From NCBI RefSeq assembly GCF_900102625.1, contig NZ_FMZC01000017.1, forward strand, positions 1 to 64,000: a DNA stretch of 64,000 bases, written 5' to 3'. Each line of letters starts with the position of its first letter. Positions within the stretch are counted from its first letter, which is position 1. This DNA comes from Paracidovorax valerianellae (GTDB lineage Bacteria; Pseudomonadota; Gammaproteobacteria; Burkholderiales; Burkholderiaceae_C). Below are positions 27,688 through 38,294 of the stretch, piece after piece. The translations under genes and the position numbers were made by a program. The notes below the pieces were generated by a model that saw only the letters and a program-made list of their open reading frames with translations, was not told the origin of the DNA and made no database searches.

Positions 27688-27756
27688 GCGTAATCCTTCA
27701 GTTGGAGTGCCAATGATGGCCGCAGATTACCGCAATCCACGGCGCAGCGGCACTCG

Positions 27757-27804
27757 TCGATACTGAGAAAAACCGAGATGAAAGTATCGCCATTCGATAC
27801 TGAG
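27757..27804. repeat. Pair of 11-bp direct repeats upstream of two divergent genes
   Basis: TCGATACTGAG occurs at 27757-27767 and again at 27794-27804, with an inverted partial copy AGTATCG between them (27783-27789). The array is in the divergent promoter region of the secreted-protein gene (-) and the YiaAB-like gene (+). Confidence 0.4.
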
Positions 27805-27906
27805 CAGCCGAATGCCGGCCACCCGTGCATTCGATGGCAGGGCATGCCGTGCTGTCTGCGCATGATCCGCCCCATGTTCAACCACGGGCCCGCGCCCTTT
27901 CCTTCC

Positions 27907-28440
27907 ATGCCACACCCCTCCGCTCCTTCGCCTTCGATCCAGCGCGATACGTCCGCCTGGCGGCTTCAGGTCTGGGTTTCGTTCGGCATTGCCGTGTTCT
28001 GCTGCACGGTGGGGCTGGCCTGGCTGCCTGGCGAGCGCATGGAGCAGGCCTTCATGGTGATGGGCTATGTCTTCTGCCTGTCGGCCGTGTTCATGCTCGC
28101 GAAGTTCGTTCGCGACAATGATGCACGCCGCGGTGCCGACACGCCGATGTTCAAGCTGGTCGTTTGGGGTGGGTTCGCGGTGGCCGTGGGCCTCACGGGC
28201 TGGGGGTTGTGGAGCATGGAAATCAATCCGACCTATCAGGCATTTCTGGGTGTGAGCTGGCTGTACCTGATCACCACCGCGTTCACGCTGGCCAAGATGC
28301 TGCGCGACCGTCACGAGGCCGACCTGGCCGAAGCCCGCTGGCAGGGCCGCCGCGAAGCCACTGCCGCCATGGGCAGCGCGCCTTCTGTGTCCTCTGCCGC
28401 AGCCCCGTCGGACAAGGCTGCCAAGTCTGCTGCGGAGTGA
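27907..28440 (+). CDS. YiaA/YiaB-type inner membrane protein
   Basis: This 177-residue protein has two copies of the two-helix YiaAB domain. The first begins at 'RDTSAWRLQVWVSFGIAVFC' and the second at 'FKLVVWGGFAVAVGLTGWGL', giving four membrane helices, each followed by a 'FMLAKFVRDN/FTLAKMLRDRHE' motif. The C-terminal tail is Ala/Ser-rich. The start is set at the ATG at 27907, directly before the conserved 'QRDT.AW'. An in-frame ATG at 27874 would add 11 residues. The biological role of the family is unknown. Confidence 0.75.
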   Translation: MPHPSAPSPSIQRDTSAWRLQVWVSFGIAVFCCTVGLAWLPGERMEQAFMVMGYVFCLSAVFMLAKFVRDNDARRGADTPMFKLVVWGGFAVAVGLTGWGLWSMEINPTYQAFLGVSWLYLITTAFTLAKMLRDRHEADLAEARWQGRREATAAMGSAPSVSSAAAPSDKAAKSAAE

Positions 28441-28564
28441 GCCCAAGCGCTGGCGGGCCCATCGCCCGCTCCGCGGCTTGATCTTCGGTACTCAGCGTCT
28501 TTCGTGATCCGTGTGATGCGCTTCAAGGCCGGTCGGCCGGCGCGTCCTTTCCTGGAGAAAACCC

Positions 28565-29038
28565 ATGCGCAATCCCTTGCTGATGAATCCGCGCCGTTCC
28601 TGGCGCCACCTGGTCGCCGGCCTCGGCTTGGTTTACTGCCTTGCATCGGGCGCGGCCCATGCGCAAAGCGAGGTGTCCGTCGGCCTGTCGCTGCTGCCGG
28701 TGGCATCGGTCGTGGGCACCGCCTCGGTGGCGTCCACCGCAGTCGGCGCCGTGGTGACGGTACCTGCTGCGCTTTCGGTGGGGGGCGCAATCCTCACGGT
28801 GAAAGCGGTGCAGGCATCGGCCAACGGCACGGTGTACCTGCTGGAGCGCGCTTCCGATGGCGCGCAGGTGAGCGTCGAGGTGGTTGGCCGGGCCGCGTCG
28901 GGCACCGCCCATGCCGTGGGGGCGTCGGTCGTCTGCAGCGTGATCGGGGCCGGCGTGGTGCTGTCGGTGGCCGGCGAGGTGGTGGCCTTCGTCCCCAATG
29001 CGCTGGGCCGCGCACTGCTGCACAACGAGCGGCTGTGA
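28565..29038 (+). CDS. Small exported hydrophobic protein, unknown
   Basis: This 157-residue protein has a signal peptide ending at 'GAAHAQ' (residue ~34). The mature chain is dominated by Val/Ala/Gly/Ser runs ('VGTASVASTAVGAVVTVPAA', 'VVCSVIGAGVVLSVAGEVVA'), resembling glycine-zipper or beta-aggregation segments. It lies 11 bp before a DUF2145 gene and is probably co-expressed with it. I do not recognise a family. Confidence 0.6.
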   Translation: MRNPLLMNPRRSWRHLVAGLGLVYCLASGAAHAQSEVSVGLSLLPVASVVGTASVASTAVGAVVTVPAALSVGGAILTVKAVQASANGTVYLLERASDGAQVSVEVVGRAASGTAHAVGASVVCSVIGAGVVLSVAGEVVAFVPNALGRALLHNERL

Positions 29039-29049
29039 AGGGGCAGACC

Positions 29050-29895
29050 ATGCGTGTCATTTCCCCAGCCATTGCCCCGCAGGCCCCCGGATGGCGCGAA
29101 CTGGCCCTGGCCGTGCTGGTGGTTCTGGCCCTGGCGGGTTCGGGCGCAGCGCAGGCGGGGCGATCATGCGAGCCGCGCAAGCCGACGCCGCAACTCATCG
29201 AACGAGGACTGCAGTTGGCCAAGCGCACGGCCGCCGCACTGGATGCCGAGCACGCCCGCCACGGCACGCAGGTGGTCGTGCTGGCCCGGGCGGGGCAGGA
29301 CCTTTCGCGCTACGGGCTGCGCTATTCCCACCTGGGCTGGGCGTATCGCACGCCTCAGGGTCCCTGGCGCGTGGTGCACAAGCTGAACGAGTGCGGCACC
29401 GCCGTCGGGGCGGTGTACCGGCAAGGGCTGGGCGAATTCTTCCTCGACGACCTGTGGCGCTACGAGGCCGTCTGGGCCGTGCCCACGCCCGAAGTGCAGC
29501 AGCGGCTGCTGCCCGCACTGGCCGATCGCACCCGCGCCACGGCCATGCACCACCGGCCCTACAGCATGGTGAGCTACCCCTGGAGCACGAAGTACCAGCA
29601 GTCGAATCAGTGGGCCATCGAAACGCTGGCCGCAGCCATGGAACCCTCGACCGTGCGCACGCGCGATCAGGCGCAGGCCTGGCTGCGCTGGAAGGGGTAC
29701 GAGCCCACGGTCCTCAAGATCGGCGCGCTCACGCGTTTGGGAGGGCGAGTCACGGCGGCGAACGTGGCGTTCGACGACCATCCGGACAGCGAGCGCTTTG
29801 CCAACCGCATCGCCACGGTGACGGTGGACTCCACCCTGGCCTGGCTGCAACGCGCACAGATGGCGTCGACTCCCGTGGTCCTGCCGCCGCCTTAG
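29050..29895 (+). CDS. DUF2145 family exported protein
   Basis: This 281-residue protein has an N-terminal signal segment ('ALAVLVVLALAGSGAAQAG') and the DUF2145 pattern: 'VVVLARAGQDLSRYGLRYSH', 'GWAYRTPQGPWRVVHKLNEC', 'YSMVSYPWSTKYQQSNQW'. The conserved Cys, His and Tyr residues recall a papain-like or NlpC-like hydrolase layout (Ser/Cys near 'GTAVG', His in 'YSHLGWAY'), but that is a guess. It forms a two-gene unit with the upstream small exported protein. Confidence 0.65.
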   Translation: MRVISPAIAPQAPGWRELALAVLVVLALAGSGAAQAGRSCEPRKPTPQLIERGLQLAKRTAAALDAEHARHGTQVVVLARAGQDLSRYGLRYSHLGWAYRTPQGPWRVVHKLNECGTAVGAVYRQGLGEFFLDDLWRYEAVWAVPTPEVQQRLLPALADRTRATAMHHRPYSMVSYPWSTKYQQSNQWAIETLAAAMEPSTVRTRDQAQAWLRWKGYEPTVLKIGALTRLGGRVTAANVAFDDHPDSERFANRIATVTVDSTLAWLQRAQMASTPVVLPPP

Positions 29896-29969
29896 TGCGC
29901 CACCTCTGGCACAGGTGCCATGGGTTTATAGTCAAAACAGCCGTTGCCGCCGTATTCATTGCGGTGGCT

Positions 29970-29986
29970 GCTATCAAATTAATAGT
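29970..29986. repeat. Dispersed hairpin repeat, copy c
   Basis: GCTATCAAATTAATAGT differs from copy b in the dadA leader at only two positions. It lies 24 bp before the next start codon, in its 5' untranslated region, so it could influence translation there. Confidence 0.6.
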
Positions 29987-30009
29987 ATTTCAATGCTAAG
30001 GATCCAACC

Positions 30010-31134
30010 ATGAGCAAATCCCTTCGCCTGTCGGAAAAGTGGTTCCGCCGCGGCCTGTGGCTGGTGTCGCTGGTGTTCGCCAGTTTTCTGATCGGACTGG
30101 GCGGCACGGTGGTGGACGACCTGCCCAAGGTCGAGGCCACGCTGCAGCTCGACGATTTCCTGGACCGCCCCGCTGCGGATGCGCTGCGCACCCAGGTGCG
30201 TAACGCGCAGCAGGCCGAAGAGAGTGCCCAGACGGCGCTTGACCAGGCGCGGCTGCAGCGCGCCAAGTCGCGCAGTGAAACCGCTGCCGAGCGCGAGACC
30301 TTCGACAACTGGCTGGCCACGCGCAGCGCCACGCAGCAGTCCGAGCACAACCCCGAGGTGGTGCAGCGCACGAAGGCGCTGGACGCGCTCAAGCTGCGTG
30401 AGCGCCAGACCCAGCAGGCGGTCGAGGCCCAGCAGCAGGCCGCGCTCGACGCCCGCCAGGCGGCCGAGGCCGCGCAGCAGCGCCTGTCCGCGCTGGAGCA
30501 GGGCGGCTATGAGCGCATGGCCGTGCAGCAGCGCAAGGTGCAGTTGCGCGTGTTCCTGTACCGGTTGGCGCTGTCCCTGCCGCTGCTGGCGGTGGCCGGC
30601 TGGCTCTTCGTCAAGAAACGCAAGAGCACCTACTGGCCTTTCGTCTGGGGCTTCATCTTCTTTGCGCTGTTCGCGTTCTTCGTCGAACTGGTGCCGTACC
30701 TGCCCAGCTACGGCGGCTACGTGCGCTACGTGGTGGGCATCGTGGTCACGGCGCTGGTGGGGCGCTACGCCATCGTGGCGCTCAACCGGTACCTGGAGCG
30801 CCAAAAGCGCGCCGAAGCCATGCCCGACCAGGAACGCCGCAAAGAGCTGAGCTACGACGTGGCCCTGGCGCGCCTGGCCAAGAGCGTGTGCCCGGGGTGC
30901 GAGCGGCCGGTGGACCTGAAAGACCCCACCATCGATTTCTGCCCGCACTGCGGCATCGGGCTGTTCGACCACTGCGGCGCGTGCACCACGCGCAAGAGCG
31001 CTTTCGCCCGGTTCTGCCATGCCTGCGGTGCGGGTGCCAGCCGCGCTGGGCTGGAGGGCGAGTCGGCGCCTGCCGTGGCGGTCCCGCCGCTTGCGCCAAG
31101 GCCTTCGGAGGGCGGCGTGGCGCCGGCCGGTTAA
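30010..31134 (+). CDS. Membrane protein with coiled coil and double zinc ribbon
   Basis: This 374-residue protein has an N-terminal membrane anchor (residues ~15-35) and a long Gln/Ala/Glu-rich coiled coil (~55-175). Two or three membrane helices follow (~180-260), then a cytoplasmic tail with zinc-ribbon Cys pairs: 'CPGCERPVD', 'FCPHCGIGLFDHCGACTTR' and 'FARFCHACGAG'. The C-terminus is Pro-rich. I do not recognise a named family; the layout suggests a scaffold or sensor. It has a ribosome-binding site AAGGAT and a dispersed repeat just upstream. Confidence 0.65.
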   Translation: MSKSLRLSEKWFRRGLWLVSLVFASFLIGLGGTVVDDLPKVEATLQLDDFLDRPAADALRTQVRNAQQAEESAQTALDQARLQRAKSRSETAAERETFDNWLATRSATQQSEHNPEVVQRTKALDALKLRERQTQQAVEAQQQAALDARQAAEAAQQRLSALEQGGYERMAVQQRKVQLRVFLYRLALSLPLLAVAGWLFVKKRKSTYWPFVWGFIFFALFAFFVELVPYLPSYGGYVRYVVGIVVTALVGRYAIVALNRYLERQKRAEAMPDQERRKELSYDVALARLAKSVCPGCERPVDLKDPTIDFCPHCGIGLFDHCGACTTRKSAFARFCHACGAGASRAGLEGESAPAVAVPPLAPRPSEGGVAPAG

Positions 31135-31214
31135 CGGCGGCGCAGGGCTGAAAAGCCCTGTGCAGATTCAGAGAACCATGGCCGCCAGCGTGGCCCGGCG
31201 CTCGAACGAAGGCG

Positions 31215-31904
31215 TCAACTGGCCATCACGACCGGGCCGCCTTTTGCCAGCGCGCGCTGGTAGGCCGGGCGTTCGCGCATGCGGGTCTGATAAGCCTGCA
31301 GGTGCGTGTAGCGCTTCGCATCCTGCGCCCGGCTCAGCGCAGCTTCGACGGCAAAGCTCATCTGGAAATCGGCCATGGTGAGGTCGGGTCCGGCAAACCA
31401 GCGGTGTTTCGCCAGGTGGTCTTCGATGAAAGCCAGGGCCGTCGCCAGGTTCGGGTCCACGAGCTTTTGCTCCGCCTTGCCGCACACGGCCCGCGCGATG
31501 GGGCGCACGAAGAACGGCATGGGCTGCTTGGGCAGCGTCTGAAACACCAGCTTCATCAACAGCCAGTTCATCAGCGAACCCTCGGCGTAGTGCATCCAGA
31601 AACGGCACTGGCGGGACTCGGGCGTCCCGCGCGCAGGTTCCAGCTGCGCCAGGTCGCCAGTCGCCTGGGCGCCGTAGGTTTCCACCAGGAATTCGATGAT
31701 CGCACCCGATTCGGCGATGACCTCGTTCCCCTCGGTGACGACCGGCGACTTGCCGAGCGGGTGCACCTTGCGAAGGGCCTCGGGTGCCAGCCGCGTGCGC
31801 GGGTCGCGTTGGTAGCGCTTGAGTTCGTAGGGTACGCCCAGTTCTTCAAGCAGCCAGAGGATGCGCTGCGAGCGCGAGGTTTCGAGGTGGTGGACGGTCA
31901 GCAT
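31215..31904 (-). CDS. Glutathione S-transferase
   Basis: This 229-residue GST has a thioredoxin-like N-terminal domain ('LTVHHLETSRSQRILWLLEE', 'LGKSPVVTEGNEVIAESGAI' with the cis-Pro and Glu-Ser glutathione-binding residues). The helical C-terminal domain contains 'FAGPDLTMADFQMSFAVEAA'. The N-terminal Ser in 'ETSRSQR' is the likely catalytic residue, as in the beta/theta-like bacterial groups. The start is the ATG at 31904, before 'MLTVHHL'. Confidence 0.88.
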   Translation of the reverse strand: MLTVHHLETSRSQRILWLLEELGVPYELKRYQRDPRTRLAPEALRKVHPLGKSPVVTEGNEVIAESGAIIEFLVETYGAQATGDLAQLEPARGTPESRQCRFWMHYAEGSLMNWLLMKLVFQTLPKQPMPFFVRPIARAVCGKAEQKLVDPNLATALAFIEDHLAKHRWFAGPDLTMADFQMSFAVEAALSRAQDAKRYTHLQAYQTRMRERPAYQRALAKGGPVVMAS

Positions 31905-32014
31905 GGCGCCATCGTAGCGGGGCGATGCGCAGCGCGGCATCGGCAACGTCCCGCAGCGGACACGGTGCCGCCTCTGCGGCTATCTCTGGCAGCACGCCGC
32001 CAGGGGCGATGGTC

Positions 32015-33298
<1,284 letters not shown>

Positions 33299-33316
33299 TC
33301 AGGAAAGGACACGGAC

Positions 33317-33802
33317 ATGCTCAAGATCCTCATCGCCGTCGATGGGTCGGACCTCTCGCTGGATGCGGTGCATCACACCCTGGCGCTGCTGCGGCAGGGA
33401 CTGCACGCCAGCGTCGTGCTCGCCCACGTGCAAGAACCCGCCACGCTTTATGAAATGGTGGTGTCGCGCGACCCGGACCTCATCGCTGCCGCCAGCCTGG
33501 AAGCCGGCTTGCACCTGATGGCGTCCGCCCGCGCGATTTTCGAAGCCGCCGGAGTAGAGCATGAGACCGAAGTGGGCGTGGGCGACGTGGCCAACACGCT
33601 GGTGGAGATCGCCGAGCGCCACGGCTGCGGCATGCTGGTGATCGGCGCGCGCGGCCAGGGCGCGATCAGCAGTGCATTGCTGGGGTCGGTGTCACAGGCG
33701 CTGGTGCATGCCAGCCACGTGCCGGTGACCATCGTCAAGCACGCGGAGGCTCTGGAAACGGTGGATGTAAATGCCGAGGGGGGCGAGGAAACTCTGGCCT
33801 GA
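33317..33802 (+). CDS. Universal stress protein (UspA family)
   Basis: This 161-residue UspA-fold protein has the ATP-binding type signature G-2x-G-9x-G(S/T): 'IGARGQGAISSALLGSVSQA'. The N-terminus is 'MLKILIAVDGSDLSLDAVHH'. A strong Shine-Dalgarno (AGGAAAGGA) precedes the ATG and decides the start in a long open frame. It is transcribed divergently from tgt. Confidence 0.9.
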   Translation: MLKILIAVDGSDLSLDAVHHTLALLRQGLHASVVLAHVQEPATLYEMVVSRDPDLIAAASLEAGLHLMASARAIFEAAGVEHETEVGVGDVANTLVEIAERHGCGMLVIGARGQGAISSALLGSVSQALVHASHVPVTIVKHAEALETVDVNAEGGEETLA

Positions 33803-33816
33803 AGGAAGGGTGGCGG

Positions 33817-33837
33817 GCCCGGCAGCAATTGCCGGGC
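33817..33837. terminator. GC-rich hairpin between converging genes
   Basis: GCCCGGCA-GCAAT-TGCCGGGC gives an 8-bp stem directly after the UspA gene and before the converging gene at 33880. There is no T-run, so intrinsic termination is uncertain. Confidence 0.4.
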
Positions 33838-33879
33838 TGCCGAAACGCCCGAACGCCGCTGGCCCTGCGGCGCCGGAAC

Positions 33880-34266
33880 TTAAGCGGCCTTGCGGAAAGG
33901 CTCGCTGGGGCGCTGCAGCTTGCCGTGCGGGAGGCTGGCCAGGCGCTTGAACATGCGCCGGCAGTAGCCGTTGATCCACAGGCATTTGTTGAGTTCGTCC
34001 ACCGGCAGCGGTCCGGAGACGACGACGATGTCGTTGGCCACATCGACCGCACCCGCTGCACGAAGGCGCCGGCGCGTGTTGCTGGCCCAGGACTGGATGC
34101 GCGACGGGGTGCCGTGCTGGTGCACTTCGCCGGTGTGCGCGTCGAACGCGATGGCCACGGTATCCGTCTTCAGCTTGAAGCGGCGCTCGCCCGTGACGGC
34201 ACTGGGTGCCTCGCGCATGTCGTACAGGTAGTAACTTCCAGCCTTGAGCTGATATTGCATGTCCAT
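33880..34266 (-). CDS. Hypothetical protein (128 aa)
   Basis: This 128-residue soluble protein has a beta-rich first half ('YQLKAGSYYLYDMREAPSAV', 'FKLKTDTVAIAFDAHTGEVH') and a basic helical second half. A short motif 'LNKCLWINGYCRRMFKRLAS' carries two Cys. No family was recognised. A good GGAGG ribosome-binding site is 7 nt before the ATG at 34266. Confidence 0.6.
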   Translation of the reverse strand: MDMQYQLKAGSYYLYDMREAPSAVTGERRFKLKTDTVAIAFDAHTGEVHQHGTPSRIQSWASNTRRRLRAAGAVDVANDIVVVSGPLPVDELNKCLWINGYCRRMFKRLASLPHGKLQRPSEPFRKAA

Positions 34267-34504
34267 GTTTCGTCCTCCGAGGGGCATTGTCCTGGGGGCT
34301 TGGACCGGCAATGGTGGAGAAAGCGGCGTGAAAACGCCTCTTATTCCAGAGTGGGTGCGCGGGGCCTGGCGGACTGCGGTGTGCGTGCCATTGTGTCGGC
34401 GCGGGTGCCCCGATTCAAGGCAGTGGCCGGGTCAAACGGTAACGGGATGTGATGCGCCAGGCCCGCACTGCGCGTGTGCAGGGCCCGGTTGCCACGGCGT
34501 GGCG

Positions 34505-35737
34505 TCAGAAGTCGACGAGGCTCAGGCCGACGCTGAACACGGTGCGCTTGCGGTTGTAGTCGATCATGCTGTCGCCGTAGCCGCTGAACAGGGCGGTGTG
34601 CAGGCGCAGGTTGCTCTTGCTGCCGCCCAGGCCCTTGCCCAGGTTCTGCAGCCATTCGATGCGCGCGGAGCCGCGCGGTGTCGAGGCCAGCGAATGCCGG
34701 ACCGTCACGCCCACGGTGTTGTCGCGGTCGTAGTTCCAGTTCACCTGCAGCTCGCCCCGGCCGATGTAGTCGCTGATGCCCGGGTTGTCGTCGCTGTCGG
34801 CGCTTTCGCTCAGGCGCTTCCACAGGCGTGCATTCACGCTCCAGCGGTTGTCCAGCTCCATGCCGGTCATCAGATACACGCGGTTCCAGCTGCGCGACAG
34901 GGGCAGGCTCTGGCCATTGGATTGGTGCACCAGGCCGATGCCGCTGTAGCGCCAGCGCCAGCCGAAGGGCAGCTTGGCGTCGGTGGGGTACACGTACATG
35001 ACTTCCGGCTCATGGTCGGTGGCGCGGAAGGGGCGCGAAATGTCGGGGCTGAACAGCTGCCAGTACGACTGCTGCGTGTAGCCCACCCATATCGAGTCCT
35101 TGAGCGTGGGGTGGCCCTGCGTCAGCAGGCCCTGCGCGACCTTCGTGCGCACCGACAGCTGAATGCGGTTCTCGGTGGTCCGGTAGTCCACGGCCGAGGT
35201 GGCGTTGTGGTCCGCCACGGGCGAAGTGGGCTGGCGGTTCACGTTGCTGCCCTTCACCACCGAAATGCTGATCGGCCGGTAGCCGCGAAAGCGGAACGTG
35301 CCGCAATCGCTGCCCGATTCCAGTTCCCAGAAGCGCGACAGCGTGCTGTACTGCTCGTCGCGGCAGCCTTCCACCTGTGCGACGTCGATGAGGCGCGTGG
35401 CCGGCAGCGTCGTGTCCACGGGGGTGGGCGGTGCGGTGCTGGCCGTGGTGTTGCCGCCTTGTGTGCCGGCCGATGCTGCCGGGGCTTTCCAGGCCTGCTG
35501 GCCGGCCCACTGGTCGAAGCAGGCCAGGCGCGCGGTGCTGTCGCCCGCGATGGCCGTGCAGCGGCGCCAGGCTTCGCCCGCGGCCTCGCTGGAGGCGGCA
35601 GGCGGCGTTTGCGCCAGTGCGGCACCTGCCGGTGCGCACAGCGCGAGTGCCAGCGTGCCCAGATGCCGCGGCATCATTGCCATCCGGACTGCTTGCGCAG
35701 CACGAACGGGACGGTGTGGTGTTGTACGTTGTTCCAT
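34505..35737 (-). CDS. pldA: Outer membrane phospholipase A (PldA family)
   Basis: This 410-residue outer-membrane enzyme hydrolyses phospholipids that reach the outer leaflet. It has a signal peptide ('LGTLALALCAPAGAALAQ') and a ~100-residue Ala/Thr-rich spacer. The beta-barrel follows with the OMPLA active site, 'GIGLVHQSNGQSLPLSRSWNR' split as GIGLVHQSNGQ / SLPLSRSWNR (catalytic His and Ser), and 'YVYPTDAKLPFGWRWRY' before it. It ends in a C-terminal aromatic residue (Phe), as barrel proteins do. The start at 35737 has AAGGAG upstream; further upstream ATGs would displace the signal peptide. Confidence 0.85.
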   Translation of the reverse strand: MEQRTTPHRPVRAAQAVRMAMMPRHLGTLALALCAPAGAALAQTPPAASSEAAGEAWRRCTAIAGDSTARLACFDQWAGQQAWKAPAASAGTQGGNTTASTAPPTPVDTTLPATRLIDVAQVEGCRDEQYSTLSRFWELESGSDCGTFRFRGYRPISISVVKGSNVNRQPTSPVADHNATSAVDYRTTENRIQLSVRTKVAQGLLTQGHPTLKDSIWVGYTQQSYWQLFSPDISRPFRATDHEPEVMYVYPTDAKLPFGWRWRYSGIGLVHQSNGQSLPLSRSWNRVYLMTGMELDNRWSVNARLWKRLSESADSDDNPGISDYIGRGELQVNWNYDRDNTVGVTVRHSLASTPRGSARIEWLQNLGKGLGGSKSNLRLHTALFSGYGDSMIDYNRKRTVFSVGLSLVDF

Positions 35738-35943
35738 GTTCCTCGTATCTCCTTGCCGCAACTGACTTGCCACCTGGCCGATCCAGGTGGCGCTGATGTG
35801 TTGGCCGGTGGCCGATTCTTCGGGCGTGAGGTCGCCATCGTTCGTATCGACCGCCTTGCCCGCCTCTAGTGGAGCTTGGGCGAATGTGCCGCCCTGCTGC
35901 GCGATGCCACGCACGCTCTGTGCCAGCCCGAGGTGCCGGCGTG

Positions 35944-38022
35944 TCATGGCGTGGCGGCGCCCGCGGCGGCGTTCTGCGCCTTACGGGCGGCGAACTCGGC
36001 GCGCAGCGCCTTGAGCTTTTCGCGCGGGTCTTCGCGCGCGGTGTTCTTGTCCAGCGCCATTTCGGCGATGAAGCGGCTGGGTTGCGCATTGACCATCTCG
36101 CGGCCTTTCTTGCGCTTTTTCGTCCAGCTCACGGCCAGGCTGCGCTGGGCGCGGGTGATGCCCACGTACATCAGGCGGCGCTCTTCCTGCAGGCGCTGCA
36201 GCGTGTCGTCGCTCACCTTCAACTGCCGGCCTTCATCGTCGTCGAGCTTGAAAGGCAGCATGCCTTCGGTCACGCCCACCAGCACCACATGCGGCCATTC
36301 CAGGCCCTTGGAGGCATGCAGCGTGGACAGCGTGACCATGTCCTGGTCCTTCTCGCGCTCGCTGATGGTGGACAGCAGCGCAATCGTCTGCGAGACCTCC
36401 AGCAGGCTCTTCGTCTCTTTCACGACGACGCTGCCCGAGGTGTCGTCGATCTGCCCGCCGGCGCGCTGCGCCATCCAGTCGCAAAACTCCAGCACGTTGC
36501 TCCAGCGCGCAGCCGCTACCTTCTCGCTGTCTTCGCCGTCGTATAGGTGCTTTTCGTAGTCGATTTCCTTGAGCCAGTCGGCCAGGAACGCGCGCGAGTC
36601 TTCCGCGCCGTGCGTGTGCCGGGCGCGGTATTCGAGGTCGTTGACGTAGCGGCCGAACTCCATGAGCCCGTCCAGCGCGCGCTTGGGAACGGCCGCCGGC
36701 AGCATGCCGTTGAACAGCGCGCCGAACATGCTCAGCTTGTGCTTCGTGGCGAATTCGCCCAGCGTGCCCAGCGTGGTGTGGCCGATGCCGCGCTTGGGGC
36801 TGGTGATGGAGCGCAGGAACGCCGGGTCGTCGTTGTTGTTGATCCAGAGGCGAAACCAGGCGCACAGGTCCTTGATTTCCGCGCGGTCGAAAAAGCTCGT
36901 GCCGCCCGACACCTTGTACGGAATGTTGGCCTTGCGCAGTGCCTTTTCGAACGGCTTGGCCTGGTGGTTGGCGCGGTAGAGGATGGCGAAGCTCTTCCAG
37001 GCCGGCGGCGGGTTGGCGGCGGCGCGCAGACTCTGGATGCGGGCCACGGCGCGCTCGGCCTCGTGCTCTTCGCTGTCGGCATCCACCACGCGCACCGGCT
37101 CGCCTTCGCCCAGTTCGGAGAACAGCGTCTTGGGATACAGCTTGGGGTTGGGCTGGATCACGTTGTTGGCCGCGCGCAGGATGGCGCTGGTGGAGCGGTA
37201 GTTCTGCTCCAGCTTGATCACCTTGAGCTGCGGGAAGTCCACCGGCAGCTTCTTGAGGTTGTCCAGCGTGGCGCCGCGCCAGCCATAGATGGACTGGTCG
37301 TCGTCGCCCACGGCCGTGAACCGCGCGCGTTCGCCCACCAGCAGTTTCAGCAATTCGTACTGCGTGGCGTTGGTGTCCTGGTATTCGTCCACCAGCACGT
37401 GGCCCAGCACTTTCTGCCATTTGCTGCGCACCTCGGGGTGGTCGCGCAGCAGACGCAGCGGCATGCCGATCAGGTCGTCGAAATCGACGCTCTGGTAGGC
37501 GGTGAGGCGTTCTTCGTAGCGCGCCATCAGCAAGGCGATGCTGCGCTCGTTGTCATCCGCGGCCTGCGCCAGCGATTCCTGGGCGTTGAGCCCCATGTTC
37601 TTCCACTTGCTGATGGTCCACTGCCACTGGCGCGCGGTGGCCATGTCGGTCGTGCCGCCGGCCGCGTCCTTGAGGATGCCGGTCACGTCGTCCGCATCGA
37701 GGATGCTGAACTGGGGCTTCAGACCGAGCACCTTGCCGTCTTCGCGCACCATGCGCACGCCCAGCGCGTGGAATGTGCACACCAGCACGTCCTTGGCCGC
37801 GCGGCCGATCAGCCCTTGGGCACGCTCGCGCATTTCGGCGGCGGCCTTGTTGGTAAAAGTGATAGCGGCGATGCGGCGCGCTTCGAGCCCCGTTTCGATC
37901 AGTCGCGCGATCTTGTGGGTGATCACCCGTGTCTTGCCCGAACCTGCGCCCGCCAGCACGAGGCATGGCCCCTCGGTGTAGTGGACAGCCTGGAGTTGGG
38001 CGAGATTGAGACCGGCGGACAT
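35944..38022 (-). CDS. rep: ATP-dependent DNA helicase Rep (UvrD/Rep superfamily 1A)
   Basis: This 692-residue 3'-5' helicase has the Walker A motif 'LAGAGSGKTRVITHKIA' near its start. It also has motif Ia 'AAITFTNKAAAEMRERA', Walker B 'VLVDEYQDTNATQYELL', motif III 'FTAVGDDDQSIYGWRGA', motif IV 'LEQNYRSTSAILRAAN', motif V 'VTLSTLHASKGLEWPHV' and motif VI 'EERRLMYVGITRAQ'. Rep removes proteins ahead of the replication fork. The C-terminal ~30 residues are Ala/Arg-rich. The start is set at the ATG at 38022, where family members begin ('SAGLNLAQLQAV'). Confidence 0.93.
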   Translation of the reverse strand: MSAGLNLAQLQAVHYTEGPCLVLAGAGSGKTRVITHKIARLIETGLEARRIAAITFTNKAAAEMRERAQGLIGRAAKDVLVCTFHALGVRMVREDGKVLGLKPQFSILDADDVTGILKDAAGGTTDMATARQWQWTISKWKNMGLNAQESLAQAADDNERSIALLMARYEERLTAYQSVDFDDLIGMPLRLLRDHPEVRSKWQKVLGHVLVDEYQDTNATQYELLKLLVGERARFTAVGDDDQSIYGWRGATLDNLKKLPVDFPQLKVIKLEQNYRSTSAILRAANNVIQPNPKLYPKTLFSELGEGEPVRVVDADSEEHEAERAVARIQSLRAAANPPPAWKSFAILYRANHQAKPFEKALRKANIPYKVSGGTSFFDRAEIKDLCAWFRLWINNNDDPAFLRSITSPKRGIGHTTLGTLGEFATKHKLSMFGALFNGMLPAAVPKRALDGLMEFGRYVNDLEYRARHTHGAEDSRAFLADWLKEIDYEKHLYDGEDSEKVAAARWSNVLEFCDWMAQRAGGQIDDTSGSVVVKETKSLLEVSQTIALLSTISEREKDQDMVTLSTLHASKGLEWPHVVLVGVTEGMLPFKLDDDEGRQLKVSDDTLQRLQEERRLMYVGITRAQRSLAVSWTKKRKKGREMVNAQPSRFIAEMALDKNTAREDPREKLKALRAEFAARKAQNAAAGAATP

Positions 38023-38229
38023 GCAGGAGGAGAAAGAGGCGTTGGCAGGCGCCGGCAAGGCACGGAAGTGGCACCGTTCCCGGGCAAGGGCGGTGCTGGA
38101 GCGCGCAATGATACTGGCAGCGGCTGCGCGCAGGCAGGCCGTTTTCCGGCGTGGTTTTTTGGCCTTTGACCGTCGAAATTCGGAATTCGCGAATACACAA
38201 TCATTTTTTACATTTCTAGCAAATTTCTG

Positions 38230-38258
38230 TTGGATGTATCAATATGCATCCCTATACT
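38230..38258 (+). promoter_or_regulatory. Sigma-70-type promoter of the GTPase/Roadblock cluster
   Basis: TTGGAT (-35) and TATACT (-10) are separated by exactly 17 bp, in a locally AT-rich 270-bp gap. The -10 ends 36 bp before the first start codon (38295). It is one of the best promoter matches in the window. Confidence 0.65.
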
Positions 38259-38294
38259 GGGCCATCTGTTTGATTCCATTGGGGGTTCACCGCC

